Assembly (NCBI RefSeq): GCF_023242315.1
Contig: NZ_JALLIY010000002.1
Span: 1 to 64,000 of the forward strand
Reading direction: 5' to 3'
DNA from: Pseudomonas sp. MWU13-2105
GTDB taxonomy: Bacteria; Pseudomonadota; Gammaproteobacteria; Pseudomonadales; Pseudomonadaceae
DNA length: 64,000 bases
Positions 45,302-55,339 of this stretch are shown piece by piece. Made by a program: the position numbers and the translations under genes. Every line of letters starts with the position of its first letter. Within the stretch, counting starts at the first letter, position 1. The notes below the pieces were generated by a model. That model had not been told where the DNA came from. It did no database searches and worked only from the letters and a program-made list of their open reading frames with translations.

Positions 45302-47524
45302 ATGAATACCGAAGGACTCAGCGAAGTTGAAGTAAAAGACGCTCAACCGGTGGTCGAGCAGATCGTCGAAACCCCGCCGGAGCTGGAGCCCGTGCCGGTG
45401 GTTGCCGAGGCGCCGCCCGTGGTGGCGCCGACGGCGGTGGCGATTCCCGGCCTGGATGACAGCAGCCTGTACATCCACCGTGAGCTGTCGCAGCTGCAGT
45501 TCAACATCCGCGTGCTGGAACAGGCGCTGGACGAGTCCTATCCGCTGCTGGAGCGCCTCAAGTTCCTGCTGATCTTCTCCAGTAACCTGGACGAGTTCTT
45601 CGAAATTCGCGTCGCCGGGCTGAAGAAGCAGATCACCTTCGCCCGCGAACAGGCCGGCGCCGATGGCTTGCAGCCGCACCAGGCCCTGGCGCGCATCAGC
45701 GAGCTGGTGCACGGGCATGTCGATCGGCAGTACGCGATCCTCAACGACATCCTGTTGCCGGAGCTGGAAAAGCACCAGGTGCGCTTTATCCGTCGGCGCT
45801 ACTGGACCACCAAGCTGAAGACTTGGGTGCGTCGCTATTTCCGTGACGAGATTGCACCGATCATCACCCCGATCGGCCTCGATCCGACGCACCCGTTCCC
45901 GTTGCTGGTGAACAAGAGCCTGAACTTTATCGTCGAGCTCGAAGGCATCGACGCCTTCGGCCGCGACTCGGGCCTGGCGATCATCCCGGCGCCACGGCTG
46001 CTGCCGAGGATCATCAAGGTACCCGAAGACGTGGGTGGGCCTGGCGATAACTATGTATTCCTGTCGTCGATGATCCACGCACACGCCGACGACCTGTTCC
46101 AGGGCATGAAGGTCAAGGGCTGCTACCAGTTCCGCCTGACCCGTAACGCCGACCTGGCGTTGGACTCCGAAGATGTCGAAGACCTGGCCCGCGCCCTGCG
46201 CGGTGAGCTGTTCTCCCGCCGCTACGGTGACGCCGTGCGCCTGGAAGTGGCCGATACCTGCCCGAAACACCTGTCGGACTACCTGCTCAAGCAGTTCAAC
46301 CTGAACGAGACCGAGCTGTATCAGGTCAATGGTCCGGTGAACCTGACGCGGCTGTTCAGCATCACCGGCCTCGACAGCCATCCGGAGTTGCAATACACGC
46401 CGTTCACCCCGCAGATCCCGAAACTGCTGCAGAACAGCGAGAATATCTTCAGCGTGATCAGCAAGCAGGACATCCTGCTGCTGCACCCGTTCGAATCCTT
46501 CACCCCGGTGGTCGACCTGCTGCGCCAGGCGGCCAAGGACCCGCACGTCCTGGCCGTGCGCCAGACCCTGTACCGCAGCGGCGCCAACTCGGAAATCGTC
46601 GACGCCCTGGTGGACGCGGCGCGCAACGGCAAGGAAGTCACCGCGGTGATCGAGCTGCGCGCGCGCTTCGACGAAGAGTCCAACCTGCAACTGGCCAGCC
46701 GCCTGCAAGCAGCCGGGGCGGTGGTGATCTACGGCGTGGTCGGCTTCAAGACCCACGCCAAGATGATGCTGATCCTGCGTCGCGAGGCCGGCGAGATCGT
46801 CCGCTACGCACACCTGGGTACCGGTAACTACCACGCAGGCAACGCCCGCCTGTACACCGACTACAGCCTGCTGACGTCCGACGACGCGCTGTGCGAAGAC
46901 GTCGGCAAACTGTTCAGCCAGTTGATCGGCATGGGCAAGACGCTGCGCATGAAGAAGTTGCTGCACGCGCCGTTTACCCTGAAGAAGGGCATGCTCGACA
47001 TGATTGCCCGGGAAACCCAGTTCGCCATCGACGGCAAGCCGGCGCACATCATTGCCAAGTTCAACTCGCTGACCGATCCGAAGATCATCCGCGCATTGTA
47101 CAAGGCCAGCCAGTGCGGCGTGCGTATCGACCTGGTGGTACGCGGCATGTGCTGCCTGCGTCCGGGCATTGCCGGGGTTTCGCACAATATCCATGTGCGT
47201 TCGATCATCGGCCGCTTCCTGGAACACACCCGGGTGTTCTACTTCCTCAACGGCGGCGAGGAGCAGATGTTCCTCTCCAGTGCCGACTGGATGGAGCGCA
47301 ACCTCGACAAGCGCGTCGAGACCTGCTTCCCGGTGGAGGGCAAGAAGCTGATCCTGCGGGTCAAGAAAGAGCTGGAAAGTTATCTCACCGATAACACCCA
47401 CAGCTGGAGCCTGCAATCGGACGGTCGCTATATCCGCAACACGCCGACCGGCAACCAGAACCCGCGCAGTGCCCAGGCGACCTTGCTCGAACGCCTGAGC
47501 AACCCGGTCCTCAGCGTACGTTGA
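45302..47524 (+). CDS. ppk: Polyphosphate kinase 1
   Basis: Makes inorganic polyphosphate from ATP. 740 aa with all four PPK1 domains; the autophosphorylated His is His485 ([10 protein letters not shown]), and the C-terminal domain holds the second conserved His region ([27 protein letters not shown]). About 40 extra N-terminal residues are Glu/Val/Pro-rich ([20 protein letters not shown]) and probably disordered. Second gene after hemB, 18 bp apart. The 3' end overlaps ppx tail-to-tail by 14 bases. Confidence 0.97.
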   Translation: MNTEGLSEVEVKDAQPVVEQIVETPPELEPVPVVAEAPPVVAPTAVAIPGLDDSSLYIHRELSQLQFNIRVLEQALDESYPLLERLKFLLIFSSNLDEFFEIRVAGLKKQITFAREQAGADGLQPHQALARISELVHGHVDRQYAILNDILLPELEKHQVRFIRRRYWTTKLKTWVRRYFRDEIAPIITPIGLDPTHPFPLLVNKSLNFIVELEGIDAFGRDSGLAIIPAPRLLPRIIKVPEDVGGPGDNYVFLSSMIHAHADDLFQGMKVKGCYQFRLTRNADLALDSEDVEDLARALRGELFSRRYGDAVRLEVADTCPKHLSDYLLKQFNLNETELYQVNGPVNLTRLFSITGLDSHPELQYTPFTPQIPKLLQNSENIFSVISKQDILLLHPFESFTPVVDLLRQAAKDPHVLAVRQTLYRSGANSEIVDALVDAARNGKEVTAVIELRARFDEESNLQLASRLQAAGAVVIYGVVGFKTHAKMMLILRREAGEIVRYAHLGTGNYHAGNARLYTDYSLLTSDDALCEDVGKLFSQLIGMGKTLRMKKLLHAPFTLKKGMLDMIARETQFAIDGKPAHIIAKFNSLTDPKIIRALYKASQCGVRIDLVVRGMCCLRPGIAGVSHNIHVRSIIGRFLEHTRVFYFLNGGEEQMFLSSADWMERNLDKRVETCFPVEGKKLILRVKKELESYLTDNTHSWSLQSDGRYIRNTPTGNQNPRSAQATLLERLSNPVLSVR

Positions 47525-49013
47525 GGGTAATACTGACTCGGGTCAGCCACTCCGCTTCCAGCGCGAAGTCGGCCTGAGTCAGCTGGTTCTGCTCCAGCCA
47601 GTCCTTGGGAAACACCACATCCAGGCTATCGCCGTTGGCCCGCAAGGTGACCTGCGGCATTTCCTGGGTACCGCGGATGTGATGGAACAGGATCGCGAAG
47701 CGCAGCAGCACGCACAGGCGAATCAGCTTGATGCCGTCATCGCCGAACTCGGCAAACTTGTCCTTGGGAATATTGCGCCGGTGCCCGCGCACCAGCAGCG
47801 CGAGCATTTGCTGGTCTTCCCGTGAGAAGCCGGCCAGGTCCGAGTGCTCGATCAGGTAGGCGCCGTGCTTGTGGTACTGGTAGTGGGCGATGTCCAGGCC
47901 TACTTCATGGACCTTGGCGGCCCAGCCCAGCAGTTCGCGCCAGACCCCGTCGGACAGTTCCCAGGCATCCGCCACTTGATCAAAGGCATGCAGTGCCTTG
48001 CGCTCGACCCGCGCCGCCTGCTCCAGGTCGACGTGGTAACGCTCCATCAGTGAACTGAGGGTGCGCTCGCGCACATCCTCGTGGTGATGGCGGCCAAGCA
48101 GGTCATAGAGCACGCCTTCGCGCAGGGCGCCGTCGCAGTGGTCCATGCGTTGCAGGTCGAGGGAGTCGAAGATCGCTTCGAGAATCGCCAGGCCCGCCGG
48201 GAAGATCGCACGACGGTCGGGCTTGATCCCTTCGAAATCGATTTTCTCGACGTCGCCGAGCTTGAACAGCTTGCGCTTGAGCCAGGCCAGCCCTTCGGCA
48301 TTGACCTCGCCGCTGCCCTGGCCGCCGGCCTTGAGGGCCAGGCCAATGGCGCGGATGGTCCCGGACGAGCCGATGGCCTCATCCCAGGTCAGGCGGTGCA
48401 ACGCGTGCTCGATGCTCATGATTTCCAGGCGTGCCGCGGTATATGCCTGGGCGTAGCGGGCCGGGGTGATCTTGCCGTCGCGGAAATAGCGCTGGGTGTA
48501 GCTGACGCAGCCCATTTGCAGGCTTTCGCGTAGCAGCGGCTCGAAACGCTGGCCGATAATGAATTCGGTACTGCCGCCGCCGATATCGGCCACCAGGCGC
48601 TTGCCCGGGGTGTCGGCGAGGGTATGGGACACGCCGAGGTAAATCAGCCGGGCCTCTTCACGGCCGGAAATGACTTCCACCGGGTGGCCGAGGATTTCTT
48701 CGGCGCGGCGGATGAATTCACCGCGGTTGCGCGCTTCGCGCAGGGCGTTGGTGCCGACGATACGGACGGCGCCCAGGGGCATGCCGTTGATCAACTGGGC
48801 AAAGCGCTTCAGGCAGTCGAGCCCGCGCTGCATGGATTCTTCGGTGAGCTGACGGTCCTCGTCGATACCGGCCGCCAGTTGAACCTTCTCGCCGAGGCGC
48901 TCCAGGATCCGGATCTCTCCGTTCTGGGCCTTGGCCACGACCATATGGAAGCTGTTGGAGCCCAGGTCGATGGCTGCGATCAGGGACAGATTCTTGGCTT
49001 GGGATTGCGGCAT
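47511..49013 (-). CDS. ppx: Exopolyphosphatase (Ppx/GppA family)
   Basis: Releases phosphate from polyphosphate ends, and in this family may also hydrolyse pppGpp. 500 aa with the ASKHA ATPase-like core: [14 protein letters not shown], the second phosphate loop [13 protein letters not shown], and a C-terminal HD-like helical region ([20 protein letters not shown]). Convergent with ppk, an arrangement known from P. aeruginosa, where the two genes overlap. Confidence 0.96.
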   Translation of the reverse strand: MPQSQAKNLSLIAAIDLGSNSFHMVVAKAQNGEIRILERLGEKVQLAAGIDEDRQLTEESMQRGLDCLKRFAQLINGMPLGAVRIVGTNALREARNRGEFIRRAEEILGHPVEVISGREEARLIYLGVSHTLADTPGKRLVADIGGGSTEFIIGQRFEPLLRESLQMGCVSYTQRYFRDGKITPARYAQAYTAARLEIMSIEHALHRLTWDEAIGSSGTIRAIGLALKAGGQGSGEVNAEGLAWLKRKLFKLGDVEKIDFEGIKPDRRAIFPAGLAILEAIFDSLDLQRMDHCDGALREGVLYDLLGRHHHEDVRERTLSSLMERYHVDLEQAARVERKALHAFDQVADAWELSDGVWRELLGWAAKVHEVGLDIAHYQYHKHGAYLIEHSDLAGFSREDQQMLALLVRGHRRNIPKDKFAEFGDDGIKLIRLCVLLRFAILFHHIRGTQEMPQVTLRANGDSLDVVFPKDWLEQNQLTQADFALEAEWLTRVSITLNVR

Positions 49014-49437
49014 GGTTGAAGGATCTCGGTCGATAACCTCGCCATCGTGCCACGATCAGGCGCCGACGCCAACGTAGGACGCCTTGGAACATCAGGCCTG
49101 GGGCTTGCGGTGGGCGGGTTGGAAAATCATTACTTCAATTTTCCTACATAAATATTTCACATTGATGACCTGGGTCATGAGTTGTGATGACGGTGATCTT
49201 TGTGAAAGTTGGCACTGCTTGTTTCCTTGTCTTACCGCCAGCATGGCCACTTCCGGTTTTTTTGTCAGGGGCCAGCGTGGAAACTAGCGTCTGGCAATCA
49301 AGCCTGGGTGTTAATTATTTATTTGGCAACACTCGGGAGGCCTGAGTACTTGCCCTGTTTCGGGTGAGACCCGGGATTGAAACCCGCCGTCCTGAATAAC
49401 ATACATCTGCTAAAACTTAATAATAGGGAGTAGGAAA
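49014..49437. other. AT-rich intergenic region upstream of the fimbrial cluster
   Basis: 424 bp without a gene, clearly more AT-rich than its surroundings, as is common at horizontally acquired fimbrial loci. It must carry the fimbrial promoter and the ppx promoter. A perfect palindrome ATGACC-TG-GGTCAT (49165-49178) could be an operator. Confidence 0.5.
49165..49178. promoter_or_regulatory. Perfect palindrome, possible operator
   Basis: ATGACC TG GGTCAT: 6-bp arms and two-base centre, in the AT-rich region 260 bp upstream of the pilin gene and 165 bp upstream of ppx. No known consensus assigned. Confidence 0.3.
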
Positions 49438-50091
49438 ATGAAGTTGGTATCCGGCTGGACGCTCGGTGCTTTATTGGTTGCGCTGGGGGGCAATGTCCAC
49501 GCGGCGGACCTGTTGGTCAAAGGAACGATCGTTCCGGCCAGTTGCACCTTGAGCCTGCACAATGGCGGGGTGGTCGATTATGGGAAAATCCGTGCTGCCG
49601 AGTTGGGTGTCAACGCCTACACGGCCCTGCAGCCGAGAGGGGTACCGTTTTCGGTCAATTGCGACGGCGGCACCCGGGTCGGGGTGAAGACCCTCGACAA
49701 TCGTTCCGCCAGCAAGGTCCCGGGGATCCTGCAGTCGGCCATCGGCCCGGAGTATGGCGATGTCTACAACTACGGCCTGGGTACCACGGCGCATGGCAAG
49801 CGGATCGGCGGTTACGCCCTGAGCGTGAAAGACTCCGTGGCTGATTTTCCGTTGGTCAACACGATCGTCTCGACCAATAACGGCTTGAGCTGGAATCGTG
49901 GTAACGGCGCCTTGGGCCAGTACCAGAACATCATGTCCTGGAGTGGGGTCTTTGCCAATCATCCGGCGGCGGTACAACGGATCAGCGGCACCTTGGAAGT
50001 CCAGGCGGTTATCAACAAGACTTCCGAGTTGGATGTGACCGAAGAGATATACCTGGACGGTCTGGCGACGCTGGAACTGCGTTATCTCTGA
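49438..50091 (+). CDS. Fimbrial subunit (DUF1120-type pilin)
   Basis: 217 aa. Signal peptide to VHA|ADL; mature protein starts near residue 23. The Cys pair typical of chaperone-usher pilins is present (VPASCTLSL and FSVNCDGG), and the C-terminus has the alternating hydrophobic strand recognised by the chaperone (EIYLDGLATLELRYL). Similar to DUF1120 proteins of pseudomonad fimbriae. Probably the major or only shaft subunit. AT-rich upstream, own promoter. Confidence 0.85.
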   Translation: MKLVSGWTLGALLVALGGNVHAADLLVKGTIVPASCTLSLHNGGVVDYGKIRAAELGVNAYTALQPRGVPFSVNCDGGTRVGVKTLDNRSASKVPGILQSAIGPEYGDVYNYGLGTTAHGKRIGGYALSVKDSVADFPLVNTIVSTNNGLSWNRGNGALGQYQNIMSWSGVFANHPAAVQRISGTLEVQAVINKTSELDVTEEIYLDGLATLELRYL

Positions 50092-50196
50092 GTCATGTTG
50101 ATATAAGTAACAGGGCGACCGGCACAAGTTCATGTGCCGGTGCTCCGTTGTAATTTGTGTCGAACAATAAGAACTCGTTCGCCAGGAGCATATCGC

Positions 50197-50925
50197 TTGA
50201 AAGTTGTGACCCTTGTACCGGTGTCCGGGTCTTTGTGGGCCGGTGTGCTGTTCTTTCTCCTCGGGGTTTCCTGGAGTGTCGCCCGTGCCGATGGCATGCA
50301 ACCGGAAACCACGGTGGTGGTTCTCTATGAGGAGGAGGGGGAGGCGAGTATCCAGATCAAGAACACCGATAACGGTCCGGCCTTGCTACATTCGGCTATC
50401 GAATCCATTCCCGAGGATCTTGAGTCGCTGGTGGTGATCACGCCGCCCGTCACCCGGGTCGATGCCGGTGAGACACAATTGGTCCGCTTGCTCAGCGCCA
50501 ACAGCGAGCCACTCAAGACCCAGCGTTTGAAGCGCGTTACCTTTGAAGGCATTCCCCAGCGCAAGACCAGGGTCGGCGCTACCGTTGGCATCAGCCTGCG
50601 CCAGAACCTGCCGCTGATCCTGCATCCCAAGGGGTTGGCCCGGCATCCGGCGCCCTGGAAGGAGCTGACCTGGCATCGGGAAAAATCCCGGTTGGTGGTG
50701 CGCAACGACAGTCCCTATGTGGTGCGCCTGTCGCCGGAGCTGGAACTCAATCCGCACAAGGTCAGCGTGATGCTGAGTCGCGGTTATGTCCTGCCGGGGG
50801 AGGCGCTGGCGATCGAAATGGACGCGACGCAGCCCCCGGCCACCTCGGTCACGCTACAGCCGGCCACGGTCTATGGTTTTGCCGTCGCGCGTCACGAAGC
50901 CCCGATCCTGGCCGAGGCGCTGTGA
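50197..50925 (+). CDS. Periplasmic fimbrial chaperone (PapD-like)
   Basis: 242 aa: signal peptide (to SVARA, about residue 32), then the immunoglobulin-like chaperone fold. It has the conserved N-terminal strand and the subunit-binding Arg (LKTQRLKRVTF) and the pseudomonad version of the pilus-chaperone motif (SLRQNLPLILHPKGL). It caps pilins until the usher takes them. The most likely start is TTG 50197, with AGGAG 8 nt upstream, giving MKVVTLVPVSGSLWAG; an in-frame start at 50134 adds 21 residues with no ribosome site. The gene ends 7 bp before the usher gene. Confidence 0.85.
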   Translation: MKVVTLVPVSGSLWAGVLFFLLGVSWSVARADGMQPETTVVVLYEEEGEASIQIKNTDNGPALLHSAIESIPEDLESLVVITPPVTRVDAGETQLVRLLSANSEPLKTQRLKRVTFEGIPQRKTRVGATVGISLRQNLPLILHPKGLARHPAPWKELTWHREKSRLVVRNDSPYVVRLSPELELNPHKVSVMLSRGYVLPGEALAIEMDATQPPATSVTLQPATVYGFAVARHEAPILAEAL

Positions 50926-50932
50926 CGGCCTC

Positions 50933-53395
50933 ATGAGAAACCCGGGACCGCCAGGTAAGTTCGCTCCGGCATCGGGGTTGGCCAAGGCGCTCGGTGTCGC
51001 GGCCTTGTTGGGCCTGGGCGAGCCGCTCGCCGCCGAGAACAAGGATGATGGGGCGGATGCGGAGTTTGACCTGTCGGTGCTTTCCGAGCGCGGCCTCGAT
51101 CCGCAGGTGGCCGATTACTTTCGCTCGGCGCCACGCTTTCGCGAAGGGATGCAGTGGGTGATGCTGGAACTCAACGGCAATCGCCTGGGACTGACAGCGC
51201 TACGTTTCGACCGGGACGGCGAGTTGTGTTTCACCTCCGGGTTGCTGGACAAGGCCGGGTTGCAGATGCCCGACGCCGACGCGCGGGCCACCGGGGAGGA
51301 TTGTCATGCCTTTCTGCGCGAGTACCCGCAGACCCGGGTCATGCTGCGGCCCAACAGCGAGGAGGTTGCCCTGCTGGTGCCGACCCAGGCCCTGCGCGGG
51401 GCGGCGCTGGACAGTGGGGTCTATGCCCGTGGCGGCACGGCCGGGCTGCTCAACTATGATGTGCTAGGTTTCGATACGCGTTCACGCCAGGGCGGCGGGC
51501 GTTTCTTTTCGGCGACCACCGAGGCCGGGTTCAATGCTGGTGACTGGGTGGTCCGCAGCCGCCAGTTGCACGTTTCCAATGACGGGCAGGAGCAGACCTC
51601 GCATTTGTATGCCTATGCGCAGCGAGATTTCCTGCCGTGGCAGACGACCTTCCAGGCCGGCCAGATCAACAGTGCCGGACCGGTGTTTGCCGGGGTCCGG
51701 CTTTCCGGCATGCAGCTCATGCCCGATGGCGCACAGCGGGGCCAGGCCGGCCACGGGGTATTGGTCGAGGGCGTGGCTTTCGACGCGTCGCGGGTCGAGG
51801 TCCGCCAGTCCGGGGCGCTGATCCATACCACCCTGGTCCCGCAAGGTCCGTTCAGCCTGGGCGGTTTGCCGCTGCTCAACGGCACCAGCGACCTGGAGGT
51901 GAAGGTGATCGACCAGTCCGGCGCCGAGCGCCGTTTCGTCGTGCCCGCCGCCTCTTTTCCGGGCGCGGCGGCGGTCCAGCCCGGCTACTACCTGGCCCTG
52001 GGGCGACTGCGCGGTGGTCATGGCCGCGTCGAGGAACCGCCGTTGCTCGCCACCGGCAGCGGCACCTGGGGGGTTGGCCGGGCGGGGGCCTTCAGCGCCG
52101 GGCTACTGGGCAGCGATAATTACCGCGCAACCGGCTGGGCGCTCGACAGCCGCCTTTGGCCGCAGGTCGGCGTCGGCCTGCGCAACAGCCTGTCCCATGA
52201 TACCCGGCGCGCGCTGGCGGGAAGCCAGGACAGCCTGTCGCTGAACATCCCGCTGGTGGCGGGTGTCGATCTGGACCTCAGCACCACCCTGCGCAGTACC
52301 GGCTATCGCGACCTGCCGCAGGCCGGTGAGGCGGGCCTGGTGGATGATCCCGGCTCACGCTTCAAGCGGCAGCACACCGCCGCGCTTGGCTGGTCGGACT
52401 CGCGGCTCGGTGGTTTCAGCTTCGGTTACTCGCGCAATGTGATGTTCGACGGGCGCTTGTCCCGGCGGCTGCACGGTTCATGGAGCAAGAGCTACCGCTA
52501 CGCCAGCCTGAGCCTCAGTGTCGGCTCCGACGTCGGTGCGGGCGGCGATCGCCATGCCCGCGACTCGGGCCTGGGGGTGCGCCTGGGGGTCAGTGTGCCG
52601 CTGGGCGGTGAGCGGCGCATCGGCAGCTACCTCAATCATCGTGGCGAGCGTCTCGATATCGGTGGCGACTACCGCGAACGGGTCAGTGACACGCTCAGCT
52701 ATGACCTGGGCCTGGAGCAGGACCTCAGGGGCGATCGGCAGATCACCCGGGGCAACGTGAACCTGATGCCGCGTTACACCCAGGTCGGCCTGGGGGTGAC
52801 CCGCAGCCCCTCCAGCACCGGCTACAGCGGGCAGCTGTCCGGAGGCCTTGCGCTGCACGAGGGCGGCCTGACCTTCTCGCCCTACGCGATCCAGGAGACC
52901 TTCGGCGTGGTCTCTGTGGGCGATCTTTCCGGGGCGCGGATTGCCACGCCCCAGGGCCCGGTCTGGACCGACGCCAGCGGCCAGGCGGTGCTCGCCGGCG
53001 TGCCGGCCTATCGCAGCAGCCAGTTGGAAGTCGACACCCGCTCGTTGCCGCGGCGGATCGACTTGCGCAACGGGACGAAAACCCTCGAAGCCGGGCGCGG
53101 GTCATTCAATCGGGTGGATTTCACGGTGGTGAAGGTGCGACGGCTGCTGCTCAAGGTCACCGACGAAAATGCCGCGCCGTTGCCCCAGGGCTCGTCGGTG
53201 TTCAGCGGTGACCAGGCGTTCCTGACCACGGTGGTCGGCGATGGCCTGATTTTCCTGAGCAATGTCGAGGCCGGCCAACGGCTCGAGATCAGGCTGGCGG
53301 ATCACACGGCCTGCACGCTGCCGGTCGAGTTGTCCGAGTCCACGGACGGCGACCGGCTCTATGAAACGGCCACGGCGGTTTGCCGGGCGAGTTAA
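50933..53395 (+). CDS. Fimbrial outer-membrane usher protein
   Basis: 820-aa usher (FimD/PapC family). Signal peptide ends near LAA|EN (about residue 35), then the N-terminal chaperone-binding domain (AEFDLSVLSERGLDPQVADY), a large beta-barrel with plug (GLPLLNGTSDLEVKVIDQSG) and C-terminal domains (TPQGPVWTDASGQAVLAGVP; LRNGTKTLEAGRGSFNRVDF). Full length, frame intact. ATG 50933 begins 7 bp after the chaperone stop. An in-frame start at 50786 lies inside the chaperone gene and is rejected. Confidence 0.9.
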   Translation: MRNPGPPGKFAPASGLAKALGVAALLGLGEPLAAENKDDGADAEFDLSVLSERGLDPQVADYFRSAPRFREGMQWVMLELNGNRLGLTALRFDRDGELCFTSGLLDKAGLQMPDADARATGEDCHAFLREYPQTRVMLRPNSEEVALLVPTQALRGAALDSGVYARGGTAGLLNYDVLGFDTRSRQGGGRFFSATTEAGFNAGDWVVRSRQLHVSNDGQEQTSHLYAYAQRDFLPWQTTFQAGQINSAGPVFAGVRLSGMQLMPDGAQRGQAGHGVLVEGVAFDASRVEVRQSGALIHTTLVPQGPFSLGGLPLLNGTSDLEVKVIDQSGAERRFVVPAASFPGAAAVQPGYYLALGRLRGGHGRVEEPPLLATGSGTWGVGRAGAFSAGLLGSDNYRATGWALDSRLWPQVGVGLRNSLSHDTRRALAGSQDSLSLNIPLVAGVDLDLSTTLRSTGYRDLPQAGEAGLVDDPGSRFKRQHTAALGWSDSRLGGFSFGYSRNVMFDGRLSRRLHGSWSKSYRYASLSLSVGSDVGAGGDRHARDSGLGVRLGVSVPLGGERRIGSYLNHRGERLDIGGDYRERVSDTLSYDLGLEQDLRGDRQITRGNVNLMPRYTQVGLGVTRSPSSTGYSGQLSGGLALHEGGLTFSPYAIQETFGVVSVGDLSGARIATPQGPVWTDASGQAVLAGVPAYRSSQLEVDTRSLPRRIDLRNGTKTLEAGRGSFNRVDFTVVKVRRLLLKVTDENAAPLPQGSSVFSGDQAFLTTVVGDGLIFLSNVEAGQRLEIRLADHTACTLPVELSESTDGDRLYETATAVCRAS

Positions 53396-53399
53396 CCCT

Positions 53400-53963
53400 A
53401 TGACGACCGCTATGAACTCTTGCATCCGCGCGCTTTCACGACGTTGTTGCGTCGTGCTGTTGCTGTTTTCGGTCCCGGCCGGGGCCAATGACTGCAGGCT
53501 GTCGCTGAGCCAGTCGCAGATCGAGCTGGGTGCGTTGCGCCCGGGCGGCTTGTCACTGCTGCCCGGGCAGTCTGAGCTGTTCCTCGGCGCCCGCCGGCTG
53601 AGCCTGAGCATTGCCTGCTCCCGGCCGACCTCGATGATGCTGCGTTTCGACGGGCCGGCGGCGGGGCCGCAGGCCTTTCGCTTTGATCGCCAGGGGCGTT
53701 TCACGGTGGGCCTGAGCAATGCCCGGCTCGATGGCCAGCCGGTGACCCTGGCCGCGGCGCAAGGTCCGGCCGAGGCGGCGGCCAGTCGCCTGATGGTCCC
53801 GGGCCAGAGCCTGGTGGTTCTGGCCCGGGACCTGCCGGCCAAGGGGCAGTTTTTCTCGGCACAGGTCGAGATCGACACGCACCTGCCGGTCAGTGCGATC
53901 CGGGTGCACGACGAGACGCCGGTCGAAGGTCGCGGGCGTTTCGAACTGCTGTCGGGCGAGTAA
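53400..53963 (+). CDS. Minor fimbrial subunit or tip protein
   Basis: 187 aa, signal peptide to about residue 30 (CVVLLLFSVPAGA|ND). The mature domain of about 158 residues has the two-Cys pilin pattern (NDCRLSLSQSQIELGALRPG; LSIACSRPTSM) and a C-terminal strand (VEGRGRFELLSGE), so it can join the fibre; it has no separate lectin-like domain, which argues for a small tip or adaptor subunit. It starts 4 bp after the usher stop. I do not recognise a named family beyond the pilin fold. Confidence 0.7.
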   Translation: MTTAMNSCIRALSRRCCVVLLLFSVPAGANDCRLSLSQSQIELGALRPGGLSLLPGQSELFLGARRLSLSIACSRPTSMMLRFDGPAAGPQAFRFDRQGRFTVGLSNARLDGQPVTLAAAQGPAEAAASRLMVPGQSLVVLARDLPAKGQFFSAQVEIDTHLPVSAIRVHDETPVEGRGRFELLSGE

Positions 53964-53967
53964 CGGC

Positions 53968-54705
53968 TCAGGCCGGTTGTTCGACGCTGCCGATAAAGTT
54001 CGCCAGCTCCGGCGTTTGCGGGTGGGCGAACAGGACCTTGGGGTCGCCCACTTCGTGCACCTTGCCCTGGTGCATGAACACCAGCTTGTCGCCGACTTCC
54101 CGGGCGAAGCGCATTTCGTGGGTGACCATGATCAGGGTCATGCCTTCCTTGGCCAACTGACGGACCACGCTGAGCACTTCGTTGACCAGTTCCGGGTCCA
54201 GCGCCGAGGTGATTTCGTCGCACAGCAGCACCTTGGGCGACATCGCCAGGGCCCGGGCGATCGCCACGCGCTGCTGTTGGCCGCCGGAGAGGCGTTCCGG
54301 GAAGGCATCGAATTTTTCCCCCAGGCCGACCCGTTCGAGCATCTGTCGCGCCAGCTCGGCGGCCTTGGCCCTGGGCATTTTCTGCACCACCTGGGGCGCG
54401 AGCATGACGTTTTCGCCGACGCTCAGGTGCGGGAACAGGTTGAACTGCTGGAACACCATGCCGACCGTTTGCCGCAAGGTGCGCAGATCGGCGCGGGCGG
54501 CGTCCAGGTAGTGGCCGTCGACCTCGATCACCCCGTCGTTGATCGACTCCAGGCCGTTGAGGGTGCGCAGCAGGGTGCTCTTGCCCGAGCCGCTGCGACC
54601 GATGATCGCCACCACCTGGCCTTCCTCGACGCTGAGGTCGATGCCCTTGAGCACGTGGTGGTCGCCGTAATACTTATGCAGGGCAGAAACTCTAAGAAGC
54701 GGCAT
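53968..54705 (-). CDS. Polar amino acid ABC transporter, ATP-binding protein
   Basis: 245-aa ATPase of the GlnQ/HisP family: Walker A GRSGSGKST, Q-loop MVFQQFNLFPHL, signature LSGGQQQRVAIARAL, Walker B VLLCDEITSALDPEL (Ile where most have Pro/Ala, a minor change), and H-loop MVTHEM. It energises the two permeases encoded upstream in the operon and overlaps the second permease gene by 14 bases. AAGGAG precedes ATG 54705. Substrate unresolved. Confidence 0.93.
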   Translation of the reverse strand: MPLLRVSALHKYYGDHHVLKGIDLSVEEGQVVAIIGRSGSGKSTLLRTLNGLESINDGVIEVDGHYLDAARADLRTLRQTVGMVFQQFNLFPHLSVGENVMLAPQVVQKMPRAKAAELARQMLERVGLGEKFDAFPERLSGGQQQRVAIARALAMSPKVLLCDEITSALDPELVNEVLSVVRQLAKEGMTLIMVTHEMRFAREVGDKLVFMHQGKVHEVGDPKVLFAHPQTPELANFIGSVEQPA

Positions 54706-55339
54706 GCAGTCTCCTTTCCAGGTAGCGCGCACTGAGGGACAGGGGGTAGCACAGGAGGAAATAACCGAGGGCCACCAGGCCGTAGATCATGAAGGGTTCG
54801 AACGTGGCGTTGGCGAGCATGCCACCGGTCTTGGTCAACTCGGTGAAGCCGATGATCGAGGTCACCGCGGTGCCCTTGATCACCTGCACCGAAAAGCCCA
54901 CGGTCGGCGCCACGGCAATGCGCAGGGCCTGGGGCAGGATCACATGGCGCAATTGTTCGTAGGGGGTGAGGGCCAGGCTCGCCGAGGCTTCCCACTGGCC
55001 GCCCGGAATCGACTCGACACAGCCGCGCCAGATCTCCGCCAGGTAGGCGCTGGTGAACAGCGTCAGGGCGATGGCCGCCGCCAGCCAGGGCGAGATATCC
55101 ACCCCGAGCAAGGCCACGCCGAAAAACACCATGAACAACTGCATCAGCAGCGGCGTGCCCTGGAACAGCTCGATGTAGGCCCGGGCGAAACCCCGGGCCA
55201 AGCCGTTGTCGCTGATGCGCAGGACCATCACCAGCAGGCCGATCAGCCCGCCGCCGGCAAAGGCCGCCAGCGACAGCACGACGGTCCATTGCAGGCCCAC
55301 CAGCAGGTTGTCGAGGATGTCCCATAAGGTGAAATCCAT
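54692..55339 (-). CDS. Polar amino acid ABC transporter, permease 2
   Basis: 215-aa inner-membrane permease (HisM/GlnP type) with about five helices and the EAA loop that docks the ATPase (EASASLALTPYEQLRHVILP). ATG 55339 overlaps the stop of permease 1 by one base (TGATG), so the two are coupled and probably form a heterodimeric channel. The open frame extends upstream inside permease 1, which is a shadow. Confidence 0.92.
   Translation of the reverse strand: MDFTLWDILDNLLVGLQWTVVLSLAAFAGGGLIGLLVMVLRISDNGLARGFARAYIELFQGTPLLMQLFMVFFGVALLGVDISPWLAAAIALTLFTSAYLAEIWRGCVESIPGGQWEASASLALTPYEQLRHVILPQALRIAVAPTVGFSVQVIKGTAVTSIIGFTELTKTGGMLANATFEPFMIYGLVALGYFLLCYPLSLSARYLERRLHAAS

Noticed and set aside
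45287..47416. Open frame of 709 codons on the minus strand opposite ppk
   Set aside because: Shadow of ppk: same codon-bias effect, no domain, no ribosome site.
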